A stretch of DNA of 64,000 nucleotides, from positions 4,650,001-4,714,000 of the forward strand of contig NZ_CP094974.1 in NCBI RefSeq assembly GCF_022869805.1, written 5' to 3'. The stretch is from Halosolutus halophilus (GTDB lineage Archaea; Halobacteriota; Halobacteria; Halobacteriales; Natrialbaceae). The notes beneath the pieces are model-generated. The model saw only the letters and a list, made by a program, of their open reading frames with translations, did no database searches and was not told the origin of the DNA. The position numbers and the translations under genes were made by a program. Shown one piece after another: positions 1 to 8,232 of the stretch (position 1 is its first letter; each line of letters begins with the position of its first letter).

Positions 1-115
1 CGAATCGCTCCTCGAACCGCTCGTTCGGGACGGCGAGGTCGTCCGCGAGTTCGACCTCGACGAGGCGAGCGATCGGTGTCTGGCCGACGCCGAGGCGGTC
101 GGGTTCGGCGGGTAG
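1..115 (+). CDS. C-terminal fragment of a protein cut by the window edge
   Basis: An open frame enters from the left edge (phase beginning at base 2) and ends with TAG at 113-115, giving 37 residues that end in DAEAVGFGG. The composition is acidic and codon use matches neighbouring haloarchaeal genes, so this is very likely the tail of a real gene. Too little is visible to name the family; the ending resembles tails of haloarchaeal nicotinate phosphoribosyltransferases from memory only, so no function is assigned. Confidence 0.6.
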   Translation, partial: ESLLEPLVRDGEVVREFDLDEASDRCLADAEAVGFGG

Positions 116-172
116 TTGATACGTGGCGGATCGAATCGAAAGAAACACGTCTCGAACCCGAGACGGTCGAGT

Positions 173-436
173 ATGCCCGCTTTTCGTCCGAACTCGACCG
201 ACTCGTCCGTTCGACTCGCGACCTGGCTGGTTTTCAGGATCGTCGCGGCGGTCGTGGGGACAACGTTCGTCGGGTTCGCCCTCACGAGCGCGCTGTTCCT
301 GGACCCGTTCGTCGCACTGGCGGTCGCGTTCGTCGTCGCACTCTGGCTCAGCCTGCTGTTGCTGTTCGAGGCACTCGACGTCTTTCTCGACGCGAAACTC
401 GCGGGTGAGACCGGCGGCGAAGCCCCGGTCGAGTAA
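173..436 (+). CDS. Small membrane protein, two predicted TM helices
   Basis: 87 residues from the ATG at 173; an in-frame TTG at 116 would add a basic, unlikely N-terminus. Two hydrophobic stretches (about residues 14-40 and 43-66) separated by a short acidic turn suggest two membrane helices with a short acidic C-terminal tail. No catalytic motif is visible and I do not recognise a named family. It follows the truncated upstream gene by 57 bases and could share its transcript. Function unknown. Confidence 0.6.
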   Translation: MPAFRPNSTDSSVRLATWLVFRIVAAVVGTTFVGFALTSALFLDPFVALAVAFVVALWLSLLLLFEALDVFLDAKLAGETGGEAPVE

Positions 437-595
437 TCAGTTCGGGTCCGTTCCCTCGAACCGCCAGTAGCCGATCGCCAGCGGGATCGCGATCCAGCAC
501 AGCAACGGGCACGGCGACCCACTCCTGCAGGTGGAGCGGCGGGTCGCCGCCGATCCGTGTGCCGTCGAAATGCGATAGGGTCGTCGGAGGCGGTG
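437..595 (-). pseudogene. Remnant of an ABC-transporter permease C-terminus
   Basis: On the minus strand the last 22 residues before the TGA (ending GYWRFEGTDPN) form a membrane helix and tail typical of ABC-2 type permeases. The preceding piece (LHLQEWVAVPVA, about 500-595) reads naturally into it only after a one-base frame change near 505. Everything upstream in either frame is unrelated, and the AMMECR1 gene begins close by. I read this as a truncated, frameshifted leftover of a permease gene. Inference from hydrophobicity and family style, not from an alignment. Confidence 0.45.
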
Positions 596-657
596 CCGCG
601 AGACTCCCGTCTTCCGATCGGGACCGGTATCGATACTGAAGGCCGAAAACAGCGCCG

Positions 658-1260
658 CTAGACCTGCTCGACGCTCCCGTCGGGTTCGCGCTCGCGGAAC
701 ACCTGTCCTTCGAACAGCGTGACGACCACGTCGTCGTCCTGCCAGGCGGACGGCGGGAGGCCCGCCTTTCGGCAGGTTCGATCGAGGTATTCGCGGGCGC
801 TCCAGCCGTTCTCGACCGGGACGGTCGGGTAGAGCCAGCCGCTCTTGCCGCCGCCGTCGACGGCGACCCCGTGGGTGCCGAGGTCGAGGTCCGCCAGCGG
901 ATCGTCCGTCAGGACGACGTTCCTGACCGCACAGACGGAGACGGTGAGGTTCGGGAGCTCCGAGGGACTGACTTCCGAGCCACACGAATCCCCGCTCGCG
1001 GCCTCGATCGCCGCGTCGACGATCACGTGTCCGAGCTGTTCACCCGATCGATAGCCGCCGGCGCAGCCGCGCAGGCTGCCGCGGCCGCGGGTCGATTCGA
1101 GGCGCACGAACGCACCGGTGCGCTCGTAGAAGGCTTCGCGCATGCTGCCCGGTTGTTCTCGTTGCCCGTGTTCTACGTAGGATTCGACGGACTCGCGCGC
1201 AAGCTCGACGGCGCGCGCGCCGTCCTCGAAGGAGAGGTCGACGCCCTGTCGCTGGGACAT
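658..1260 (-). CDS. AMMECR1-domain protein
   Basis: 200 residues from the ATG at 1260 (another in-frame ATG lies at 1272). The family signature around the conserved LRGCxG motif is present as GSLRGCAGG, followed by SPSELPNLTVSV, a spacing typical of AMMECR1 (TIGR00296). The family is widespread in archaea and eukaryotes. Its biochemical role is unsettled; in several archaea it sits near MEMO or radical-SAM genes, but neither is visible here. The protein is soluble, with no signal peptide. Length matches the family. Start choice is based on the haloarchaeal preference for short N-termini. Confidence 0.85.
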   Translation of the reverse strand: MSQRQGVDLSFEDGARAVELARESVESYVEHGQREQPGSMREAFYERTGAFVRLESTRGRGSLRGCAGGYRSGEQLGHVIVDAAIEAASGDSCGSEVSPSELPNLTVSVCAVRNVVLTDDPLADLDLGTHGVAVDGGGKSGWLYPTVPVENGWSAREYLDRTCRKAGLPPSAWQDDDVVVTLFEGQVFREREPDGSVEQV

Positions 1261-1272
1261 ACAGGTACACAT

Positions 1273-1624
1273 GGGAATAGTCGTCCTAAAACGCTTCCAT
1301 TCGCTTCGCGATCGGACCACGACGCTGTTCGGGGAATTAATTCGCCGTTAATCGCCCCGTGAACTGGATGCAGGAGCGGCCCTAGAGGGTCCGCGTCAGG
1401 GTCGTCGGACCCGATCGCCGACCAACGCGACTTCTCACGGGCACCATATCCCGGCCGGTTTCGCCGCGCCCGAGACCCCCGCGATCACTCCGCTATGCGG
1501 CGGGACGACGCGGCCGTCCAGCACGGAACGGAGCGCCGGATTTCGCCGGCCGCTGTGACGGCCGCGGCCGACCGCGAGGGGAGTCCACGCCGACGCGGAG
1601 GCACCGTCCCGTACGATCGGGGGA
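1273..1624. other. Intergenic stretch without a recognisable gene
   Basis: About 350 bases between the AMMECR1 gene and the RNase P RNA promoter. Open frames here have arginine-rich translations with no family features and are taken as G+C-driven chance frames. Confidence 0.6.
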
Positions 1625-1630
1625 CTTATT
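1625..1630 (+). promoter_or_regulatory. Probable TATA box of the RNase P RNA gene
   Basis: CTTATT lies about 25 bases ahead of the proposed 5' end of the RNase P RNA at 1651, the usual archaeal spacing. Confidence 0.5.
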
Positions 1631-1650
1631 CGGGTCACGCCCCTACGATC

Positions 1651-2137
1651 GGTGGGAGAGAGAGCCCGGCTGCCGCGATGATCGCGCCGGCAACGGCGCG
1701 ATCACCCTACCGTTGCCCGTCCCTCCGGGACGCGCAACGCACTAACGTGGCCCATCTCTCCGAGATGCGCCACGCTCGCGAGGAAAGTCCCCCCACCTGT
1801 TCGGGCAGGTGACCGGACGCAAGTCCGGAGCGGGAGACCGCTGGCTCTGGAACAGAAACGACACGTCTCGGCCCGATCGATGACGCGCGCGAACCCGACC
1901 GCGAGGAAGGGGAGTTGACCCGCAGAGAGCCCGTAGTCGAGCATCGTGGTTCGACGCCACGGACCGTGTTTGTCACGGTCGGCTACGGAGAGACGGCCGA
2001 GGAGCGATGGAACGGCGAACCCTCACCGGTGCAAGTCCGTGCCGTGGTAGCCCGAACGCCCCGCGGCCTCGCCGCGGACGGCGCGGACGCTCAGCCGAAT
2101 GCCGGGACGAACAGAAGGGGGCTTACTCCTCTCACCC
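1651..2137 (+). ncRNA. rnpB: RNase P RNA
   Basis: Catalytic RNA that removes 5' leaders from pre-tRNAs. Conserved elements appear in order: the CR-I core GAGGAAAGTCC at 1780-1790, an ACAGAAA block at 1852-1858, the T-loop-like GGTGCAAGTCCGTGCC at 2028-2043, and the 3' signature ACAGAAGGGGGCTTA at 2111-2125. The 5' and 3' limits are set by the P1 pairing GGTGGGAG (1651-1658) with CTCTCACC (2129-2136). The about 487-nt span is long compared with the roughly 435 nt I recall for Haloferax, implying extended peripheral helices between P1 and CR-I. Several stacked hairpins are visible at 1660-1770. Ends are estimates. Confidence 0.93.
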
Positions 2138-2152
2138 GTTCTCAGTACGCGA

Positions 2153-2269
2153 GTGGCGACGCTCGAGTCACTCGAAGTCGGCCACGATCCGTGGCACACA
2201 GCCGACCCCGAGGTTCGAATAGTCGCAACGATCCTCGACCACGTCGGTCTCGCCCTCTACTCGTCCTGA
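2153..2269 (+). CDS. Possible 38-residue protein directly after rnpB
   Basis: A GTG at 2153, 16 bases past the RNase P RNA end, opens a 38-residue frame. It is acidic, with a natural-looking amphipathic tail (VRIVATILDHVG). No family is recognised. It could be a true small protein co-transcribed with rnpB or the stump of a longer gene. No Shine-Dalgarno sequence is evident. Confidence is limited because a short G+C-rich frame can be open by chance. Confidence 0.35.
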   Translation: MATLESLEVGHDPWHTADPEVRIVATILDHVGLALYSS

Positions 2270-2324
2270 CTGTTCGACTGGTTCCTCGAGGCGAGTAGGC
2301 CCCGTGCAGGCACTTTCCGGCACC

Positions 2325-3530
2325 CTACGAGAGAACGAGCAACTCCGCGGTGTCGTCGCCCTCGAACCGGCCGACGTCCGTCGTCACGAACAGCTTCCCG
2401 TCGGCCGCGGTGACGTAGTCGACGTCGCCCGTCTCCTCGCGCTCGAATCGCTGGCCACCGACCCGGAGCGAGCGAATGCCGTATCCGCCACCGACGTCGA
2501 ACGCCCGGAGTCGATCCCCGCCGACGTACACCGTGTCGCCGACGACGATCGGCGGGTTTCGGGAACTGCGTCCGATATCGGCACGCCAGAGATTGCCCCC
2601 GTCGTTCGCGTCGAGCGCGTACAGCGTTGAACCCGACCGAGCGAGGACGGTCCGGTGGCCGATCGCGAGCCCGTCGTTTCCGAACGCGCGGAGCTCCGTC
2701 CGCCACTCGCGTTTGCCACTGATATCGAAGTAGATGACCGAGCCGTCACCGCCCGCGACTGCGACGCCGTGTCCGACCCGGCGGTCGTCGGAAGTGAGGA
2801 CGATCGGCGCACTCGAGATGCCCGCCTCGATCGTCCGTCGCCACTCGACTCGACCCTCCCACCGGTTGATTCGGTACAGTTCGCCGCCCCCGGTCGCGAC
2901 GAACAGCCAGTCGGCGTACTTCGCGATCGCGTACTGTGCGATCCCGAGCAATTCCTGTTCCCACAGTTCCTTGCCGCTCTCCGCGTCGAGCGCGTGGACG
3001 GCGTTGCCGCCAGCCACGTACACCCGACCGTCGTCCGTGTCCGTTACCGTGAGGGAACTCTCGCTGATGATCCGCTCGAGTTCGAACGTCCAGTCGTCTT
3101 CGCCCGTCTCGAGGTCTCGAGCCGCCAGCACCCGACGTTCGGGGACGTAGGCCGTGCCGTCGAACACCGTCGGTGAACCGCCGTAGGAGTAGACGTCGTT
3201 CTCGGGGTCGATCGACCAGCGTCGCTCTCTGGTCTCCCTGTCGAACGCGACGACGTCGCGTCCCGTGTTCACGAGGACGGTGTCGTCGGTCACGATCGGT
3301 TCGCCGGTCGCCATGCCGGACTCGAGGTCGACCCGCCACTCGACGTCCGGATCGTCTCGCGGTGCCGCGCCGTCGGAGATGGTTCTCGAGTTCCGGAGGT
3401 CGGCACCGACGGTCGTCCACCCGTAGTCGTCGTCGGTTCCCGGCTCGTCGGTACGACTGCCGAGACAGCCGGCGACTGCCGCGGTGCTCGTGGCACCGAT
3501 GCCGAGGAGAAGTTTTCGCCTGGAGGGCAT
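2325..3530 (-). CDS. PQQ-like beta-propeller lipoprotein
   Basis: 401 residues. The N-terminus has a twin arginine (SRRKLLLG), a hydrophobic core and a lipobox ending AVAGC at residue 21, so a Tat-exported, lipid-anchored surface protein is predicted. The mature part contains repeated blades of the PQQ/BamB type, with motifs such as VAFDRETRERRW, VHALDAESGKELW, LYALDANDGGNLW and YVGGDRLRAFD. No quinone-binding or dehydrogenase residues are evident, so it is probably a binding or scaffold propeller rather than an enzyme. It stands alone and is transcribed towards rnpB. Confidence 0.85.
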   Translation of the reverse strand: MPSRRKLLLGIGATSTAAVAGCLGSRTDEPGTDDDYGWTTVGADLRNSRTISDGAAPRDDPDVEWRVDLESGMATGEPIVTDDTVLVNTGRDVVAFDRETRERRWSIDPENDVYSYGGSPTVFDGTAYVPERRVLAARDLETGEDDWTFELERIISESSLTVTDTDDGRVYVAGGNAVHALDAESGKELWEQELLGIAQYAIAKYADWLFVATGGGELYRINRWEGRVEWRRTIEAGISSAPIVLTSDDRRVGHGVAVAGGDGSVIYFDISGKREWRTELRAFGNDGLAIGHRTVLARSGSTLYALDANDGGNLWRADIGRSSRNPPIVVGDTVYVGGDRLRAFDVGGGYGIRSLRVGGQRFEREETGDVDYVTAADGKLFVTTDVGRFEGDDTAELLVLS

Positions 3531-3796
3531 TTGGTACGAATCGTTGACGTCTCGAGATGAGTTTTGTGATCGGGGATTCAGTCAAAACTTCTGGGGCGAG
3601 ACCCGTCCTTCCCTGCTCAACTCTCCTGAGTCCGTTTTGACGCGACGGATACTCGCACCGCTACGCGGTTCCCGTGGGTTTATCGCGCCAGAAACGTCCT
3701 GACGGAGTCTCACGCGAGCGTGGCGAGCGTGAGGCACGTCAGGACCGAACGCAAAAGCGGGCGCTGAGCAATGTGAAGCGTCCGCGATAAGTGAGC
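3531..3796. other. Intergenic region downstream of tRNA-Arg with hairpin
   Basis: No gene is seen. The notable element is a palindrome at 3696-3745, whose first 12 bases repeat the 3' end of the neighbouring tRNA-Arg. Confidence 0.5.
3696..3745. repeat. Inverted repeat sharing 12 bases with the tRNA-Arg 3' end
   Basis: GTCCTGAC at 3696-3703 pairs with GTCAGGAC at 3738-3745, and an inner CTCACGC...GCGTGAG pair extends the hairpin. GTCCTGACGGAG (3696-3707) is identical to 3797-3808, the 3' end of the minus-strand tRNA-Arg. It could be a terminator or a very short attachment-site duplicate. Confidence 0.5.
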
Positions 3797-3868
3797 GTCC
3801 TGACGGAGATTTGAACTCCGGTCCCTGGCTCCGCAAGCCAAGAGGATAGTCCACTACCCTATCAGGAC
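3797..3868 (-). tRNA. tRNA-Arg (anticodon GCG)
   Basis: The minus strand folds as a 72-nt cloverleaf: acceptor GTCCTGA/TCAGGAC, anticodon stem TTGGC/GCCAG with loop TTGCGGA giving anticodon GCG (reads CGC/CGU arginine codons), and a T-arm with GTTCAAAT. No intron and no encoded CCA. Confidence 0.93.
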
Positions 3869-4020
3869 TCATCTCTTCGTAACCGCGTGGACATTAAAGC
3901 CCTTTCGAAAGCAGCCCGACCGCTGCCCGCGAATTCGATCGTGTGAGACACTGACGATCGGATCCGCTCGCGGCAGTGGAGGCCACGAACGAATATCCCG
4001 ATACGGGTCCAACCCGGGGT

Positions 4021-4626
4021 ATGCGACGACGGATCCTCCTCCGGCGTGTGGGCATCGGGGCGGTCACGATTACGGGGGTCGGTGCTGGCTGTCTCGACGA
4101 CGGCGACAGCGATTCCGATCGCGGCACTGATTCTGACGGGGCGGACGACGAGACCGCCGGTGACGATTCCACGTCGCCGTCGATCGCATCGAAATCGATC
4201 GAAACCACGGCCGCGACCTGCGCGTCGGGCGAGGAAGTCGACAGCGAGGCCACCGTCGACGCGGAGCGCGATCGGGTCGAAATCACCGGATGCATCGAAG
4301 CACCGAACCCGTGCCACGAGGCGGTGCTGTCCGCGGTCGAGTTCGCGACCGACGGTACCGTTTCGGTGACCGTCGACGTCGTGAGCGAGGCCGTCGACGT
4401 CTGCCAGGAGTGTCTCGCGCGGATCGAGTACGCGGCGACGATCGAGTTCGAGGGAGGCGTCCCGGAGCGGATCACGGTGCGCCACGCCACGACCGCCGGC
4501 GAGGAGGACGTCGTGGTGGAGACGGAGATCGGCGCAGCGACGAGCGTCGCGGGCGAATCGAGCGTCACGGGGACGGACGAAGATTCACGGGAGCGGACGA
4601 AGAGACCTGATACACGCGCAATCTGA
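4021..4626 (+). CDS. Tat-type lipoprotein of unknown function
   Basis: 201 residues from the ATG at 4021. The N-terminus RRRILLRRVGIGAV continues into a lipobox GVGAGC, followed by an Asp/Ser-rich linker (about residues 24-55), the usual architecture of haloarchaeal surface lipoproteins. The folded part carries several cysteines (TCASGE, GCIEAPNPC, VCQECLARI), which could form disulfides or bind a metal. No named family is recognised. It stands alone; an upstream in-frame ATG at 3976 is less likely because it would place residues before the twin-arginine signal. Confidence 0.7.
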   Translation: MRRRILLRRVGIGAVTITGVGAGCLDDGDSDSDRGTDSDGADDETAGDDSTSPSIASKSIETTAATCASGEEVDSEATVDAERDRVEITGCIEAPNPCHEAVLSAVEFATDGTVSVTVDVVSEAVDVCQECLARIEYAATIEFEGGVPERITVRHATTAGEEDVVVETEIGAATSVAGESSVTGTDEDSRERTKRPDTRAI

Positions 4627-5204
4627 TCTGCGGTCGGTGGGTAACGACCCGCGGACTCGGTGAGGGTGTCGATCGGATCGATCACTCGAGGTTCGTTTCC
4701 CCGACGAATGCGCCCCGTTCCAGCCCCGGTAGCGAGCGCGGAGCAGGTCCTCGAGTTTCCGGGCGATCGCGATCGACCTCGCGTCGACCCGTCTCACAGG
4801 GAGATCACTCCGTGGTCCGCACCGTCGTGATCACTGGCTGCGGAGCGAGGGTAACGTGAACGGTCGTACGCAACTCATTCGCGTGAAAATAAATTCGCCT
4901 TTCGTCCCTTCGGCCCTCCGTATCCGGGAGCGTTCGTCCGCGCAGTGGGCGCACCGACGGGCCCCTCGGCTGGGGCCGTGACGGCACGCGGTGGCCGCGC
5001 GGAGGTTTATGTACAGAGGGATGCCAAGAGGGGGCATGATCCTCCTCTGGAGCCCCGTCGAGGGGCGGCCTGGAAGCGCCGTATCCGCGAGGCCGATACC
5101 GGTCGATTCGATCCATCCCTCCGCTGTACGCGTCGAGCGCGGTGATCCGTCGGGACACCGAATGGACAACGCTTATGCGCGGGCTACGCATGCACGAGCA
5201 TAGA
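4627..5204. other. Long gene-free region with structured DNA ahead of rpa2
   Basis: Nearly 580 bases without a convincing gene. A minus-strand frame at 4660-4797 begins plausibly (ARSIAIARKLEDLL) but becomes arginine-rich and is not called. Between 5010 and 5127, GTACAG..AGGGAT and ATCCCT..CTGTAC bracket several small hairpins (CCCC-GTCGA-GGGG; ATGCC...GGCAT), which looks like a structured transcript or leader. A TATA-like GTTTATG lies at 5004-5010. Confidence 0.5.
5172..5177 (+). promoter_or_regulatory. Probable TATA box of rpa2
   Basis: CTTATG about 28-30 bases ahead of the ATG at 5205, which implies a nearly leaderless transcript and supports that start over the ATG at 5190. Confidence 0.5.
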
Positions 5205-6668
5205 ATGAGCGACATCGAGGGTGTTTACGAGGATCTCGAGGCCGACGTCTCTCTCGAGGAGTTTCGCGAGGCCGTCGAGGCGAAAGTCGAGCAGATGGGG
5301 GGACTCGCGGACGAGGAGACGGCGGCGATGCTCGTCGCTCACGAACTCGGCGAGAGCGACGTCGGCGGCGTCGCCGACGTCGAACCCGGTATGGAGGAGG
5401 CCAAGTTCGTCGCCAAGGTGACGAGCATCGGTGAGGTCCGGACGTTCGAACGCGACGGCGAGGACGAGGACGGGCGCGTCGTCAACGTCGAGGTCGCCGA
5501 CGAAACCGGTTCGGTCCGCGCGGCCTTCTGGGACGAGCACGCCGAGGCCGCCACGGAAGAACTCGAAGAGGGCGACGTTCTGCGGATCAAGGGACGGCCC
5601 AAGGACGGCTACAGCGGCGTCGAGGTCAGCGTCGACGACGTCGAACCGGACCCGGACACCGAAATCGACGTCCAGGTCGCGGACACCCACACCGCCGAGG
5701 ACCTCTCGCTCGGCCTCTCGAACGTCAACCTCGTCGGACTCGTCCTGGATACCGACTCCGTGCGCACGTTCGAGCGCGACGACGGCTCGGAGGGAAAAGT
5801 CTCGAATCTCACGCTCGGCGACTCGACCGGTCGCGTACGCGTCACGCTCTGGGACGAGCAGGCCGACCAGGCCGAAGAACTCGCGACCGGAACGACCGTC
5901 GAGGTCGTCGACGGCTACGTGCGCGAGCGCGACGGCTCGCTCGAACTCCACGTCGGGAACCGCGGCGCGATCGAGGAAGTCGACGAAGACGTCGAGTACG
6001 TCCCCGAGAGCACGCCGATCGACGATCTCGAGATCGGCCAGACGGTCGACATCGCGGGCGTCGTCCGGTCGGCCGATCCGAAGCGCACGTTCGATCGCGA
6101 CGACGGCTCCGAGGGGCAGGTCCGGAATATCCGCGTACAGGACGCGACGGGCGACATCCGCGTCGCGCTCTGGGGCGGGAAGGCGGACCTCGACATCGGG
6201 CCGGGCGACGAGGTCGCACTGGCGGACGTCGAGATCCAGGACGGCTGGCAGGACGACCTCGAGGCCTCCGCGGGGTGGCAGTCGACGGTCACCGTCCTGG
6301 ACTCCGACTCGGGCGACGGCGAGTCGGGCGACGCGAACGGCGGGAACGACGCGAACAGCGGTCTCTCGGCCTTCGCGGACGACGGCGGGGACGCGTCGGA
6401 CTCGACGACCGTCGATGACGCAGGTGGTGCGGGGACGGACGCTGGACCGTCGTCGGCGGACGACGGCGCGACCGACGCGGACGTCCCCGTGGACGGCGAG
6501 GAGATCGAGTTCACCGGCGTGGTCGTTCAGGCCGGTGACCCGGTCGTGCTCGACGACGGCGAAACGACGATGAGCGTGGCAACCGACGCGAACGTCGGGC
6601 TCGGCGAGGAGGTAACCGCCCGAGGGGTCGTCCGCGACGGTCGTCTCGAGGCGAGCGACGTGTTCTGA
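5205..6668 (+). CDS. rpa2: Replication protein A, single-stranded DNA-binding (Rpa2 type)
   Basis: 487 residues. Three tandem OB-fold units are visible, each containing the same beta-strand motif: VRTFERDGEDEDG (about residue 78), VRTFERDDGSEGKV (about 183) and KRTFDRDDGSEGQV (about 290). They are followed by a Gly/Asp/Ser-rich linker (about 370-435) and a small C-terminal beta domain. This matches haloarchaeal Rpa2, the main ssDNA-binding protein in replication and repair. It is followed by the archaeal histone and histone deacetylase genes, a conserved haloarchaeal order. An in-frame ATG at 5190 is a possible alternative start. Confidence 0.93.
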   Translation: MSDIEGVYEDLEADVSLEEFREAVEAKVEQMGGLADEETAAMLVAHELGESDVGGVADVEPGMEEAKFVAKVTSIGEVRTFERDGEDEDGRVVNVEVADETGSVRAAFWDEHAEAATEELEEGDVLRIKGRPKDGYSGVEVSVDDVEPDPDTEIDVQVADTHTAEDLSLGLSNVNLVGLVLDTDSVRTFERDDGSEGKVSNLTLGDSTGRVRVTLWDEQADQAEELATGTTVEVVDGYVRERDGSLELHVGNRGAIEEVDEDVEYVPESTPIDDLEIGQTVDIAGVVRSADPKRTFDRDDGSEGQVRNIRVQDATGDIRVALWGGKADLDIGPGDEVALADVEIQDGWQDDLEASAGWQSTVTVLDSDSGDGESGDANGGNDANSGLSAFADDGGDASDSTTVDDAGGAGTDAGPSSADDGATDADVPVDGEEIEFTGVVVQAGDPVVLDDGETTMSVATDANVGLGEEVTARGVVRDGRLEASDVF

Positions 6669-6734
6669 GGCCGCGAGCACGCCGATTGAGCGATTAGGAA
6701 AAGCGTTAAGGGAGTCACCTTCGCGTATCTTTGT

Positions 6735-7166
6735 ATGAACGTCGAACTCCCGTTCGCCCCGGTGGATACGATCATCCGGCGGAACGCGGGCGATCTTCGG
6801 GTGAGTGCCGACGCGTCGAAGGAACTCGCAACGCGGATCCAGGAACACGGGAGCGAGCTCGCCATCGAGGCCGCCGAGCGAGCGACCGCGGACGGGCGCA
6901 AGACGCTGATGGCCGAGGACTTCGGGGTCGAACAGGTCGTCGACAAGGACGACCTCGAGTTACCAGTCGCGCCCGTCGACCGGATCGCACGGCTCGAGAT
7001 CGACGATCGGTACCGCGTCTCGATGGACGCCCGCGTCGCGCTCGCGGACATCCTCGAGGACTACGCGGACAACGTCGCCCGCGCGGCGACGATTCTCGCC
7101 CACCACGCCGACCGGCGAACGATCACCGAGGCCGACATCGAGACGTACTTCTCGCTGTTCGAGTGA
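6735..7166 (+). CDS. Archaeal histone, fused double histone fold
   Basis: 143 residues made of two histone-fold halves in one chain: LPFAPVDTIIRRNAG...RKTLMAEDF (1-64) and LPVAPVDRIARLEI...RRTITEADIETYF (75-140). Each half has the family's A-P-V-x-R-I start and the (K/R)(T/R)(I/L)xxxD end. The end-to-end fusion is the haloarchaeal form, which makes an intramolecular dimer that packs DNA. The protein is acidic for salt adaptation. It starts 66 bases after rpa2, and the deacetylase gene begins one base after its stop, so a shared transcript is likely. A possible own promoter (GCGTTAAGG) lies at about 6702. Confidence 0.95.
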   Translation: MNVELPFAPVDTIIRRNAGDLRVSADASKELATRIQEHGSELAIEAAERATADGRKTLMAEDFGVEQVVDKDDLELPVAPVDRIARLEIDDRYRVSMDARVALADILEDYADNVARAATILAHHADRRTITEADIETYFSLFE

Positions 7167-7167
7167 G

Positions 7168-8193
7168 ATGCGCTTTGGCTACAGCGAGCTCTGTCTCGCA
7201 CACGATCCCGGCTCGCGCCACCCCGAGACGCCGGACCGGCTCCGCGCGATCCGCGAACGGCTGAAGCGGAAACACGGCGTCGAGTACGTCGACAGCGACT
7301 CCTGTGACATCGATCGGCTGGCAACCATCCACGATCGCGACTACCTGGAGTCGGTTCGCGAGTTCTGCGCCGAGGGCGGCGGCAACTGGGATCCCGACAC
7401 GACCGCCGTCGAGGAGACTTGGGACGCGGCCCGCAAGAGCGCCGGACTCGCCTGTTGGGCCGCCGAGGAGGCGCTCGACGGGGCGACCGGTCGGGAGACG
7501 CCGTTCTCGATCGGACGACCGCCGGGACATCACGCGGTCGAAGACGACGCGATGGGCTTTTGCTTCGTCAACAACGTCGCGGTCGCCGCCCAGTACGCGC
7601 TCGACCACGACGACTACGACGTCGAGCGAGTCGCGATCGTCGACTGGGACGTCCACCACGGCAACGGGACGCAGGACATCTTCTACGACAGGGACGACGT
7701 TTTCTTCGTCTCGGTACACGAACAGGGGCTGTATCCCGGCACCGGTGCCGTCGACGAGACGGGCGAGGGCGACGGTGCGGGGACGACGATGAACCTCCCG
7801 ATGCCGGCCGGCACCGACGACGTCGAGTACCTCGCCGCGTTCGAGGGCCCGATCCACGACGCACTCACGGACTACGATCCCGACCTCCTGCTCGTCAGTG
7901 CGGGGTTCGACGCCCACCGCCACGACCCGATCTCGAGAATTCGCCTCACGACCGAGGCCTACGCCCTGCTGACCGATCGCCTCCGCACGCTCGCCGACGA
8001 GACCGACGCCGCGTTCGCGTTCGTCCTCGAGGGCGGCTACGGGCTGGACGTGCTCGCGGACAGCGTGGCCATCGTCCACGAGACGTTCGACGGTCGGGAG
8101 CCGATCGAACCCGGGGCCGACGTGAGCGAGAAGGCCGAAGAGGTGATCGAGGCGGTCGTCGAGGAACACGACCTCGACGCGGACTTCGACTAG
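7168..8193 (+). CDS. Histone deacetylase / acetoin-utilisation family hydrolase
   Basis: 341 residues, usual length for class II-like HDACs. Zinc-site and active-site motifs are present in order: PPGHHAVEDDAMGFC (about 112), VDWDVHHGNGTQ (about 158; the Asp-x-His zinc ligands), VHEQGLYPGTG (about 183), SAGFDAHRHDP (about 246; second Asp ligand) and EGGYGL (about 288). It removes acetyl groups from lysine or polyamine-type substrates. Its position one base after the histone gene makes a chromatin-linked role attractive, but the physiological substrate in haloarchaea is not fixed. Ends in TAG. Confidence 0.93.
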   Translation: MRFGYSELCLAHDPGSRHPETPDRLRAIRERLKRKHGVEYVDSDSCDIDRLATIHDRDYLESVREFCAEGGGNWDPDTTAVEETWDAARKSAGLACWAAEEALDGATGRETPFSIGRPPGHHAVEDDAMGFCFVNNVAVAAQYALDHDDYDVERVAIVDWDVHHGNGTQDIFYDRDDVFFVSVHEQGLYPGTGAVDETGEGDGAGTTMNLPMPAGTDDVEYLAAFEGPIHDALTDYDPDLLLVSAGFDAHRHDPISRIRLTTEAYALLTDRLRTLADETDAAFAFVLEGGYGLDVLADSVAIVHETFDGREPIEPGADVSEKAEEVIEAVVEEHDLDADFD

Positions 8194-8232
8194 CGGCCGC
8201 GACGGTCGGCCGTCCGATCGATCGAGCGGCCG

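Noticed and set aside
437-985. Long minus-strand frame opposite the AMMECR1 gene
   Set aside because: Arginine-rich shadow frame; only its last 22 codons look like a protein.
4985-5130. Signal recognition particle RNA
   Set aside because: The conserved SRP helix 8 tetraloop and GNAR-like motifs are absent.
5184-6848. 554-codon minus-strand frame opposite rpa2
   Set aside because: High G+C coding DNA often leaves long antisense frames; it lacks domains and the sense frame is clearly rpa2.
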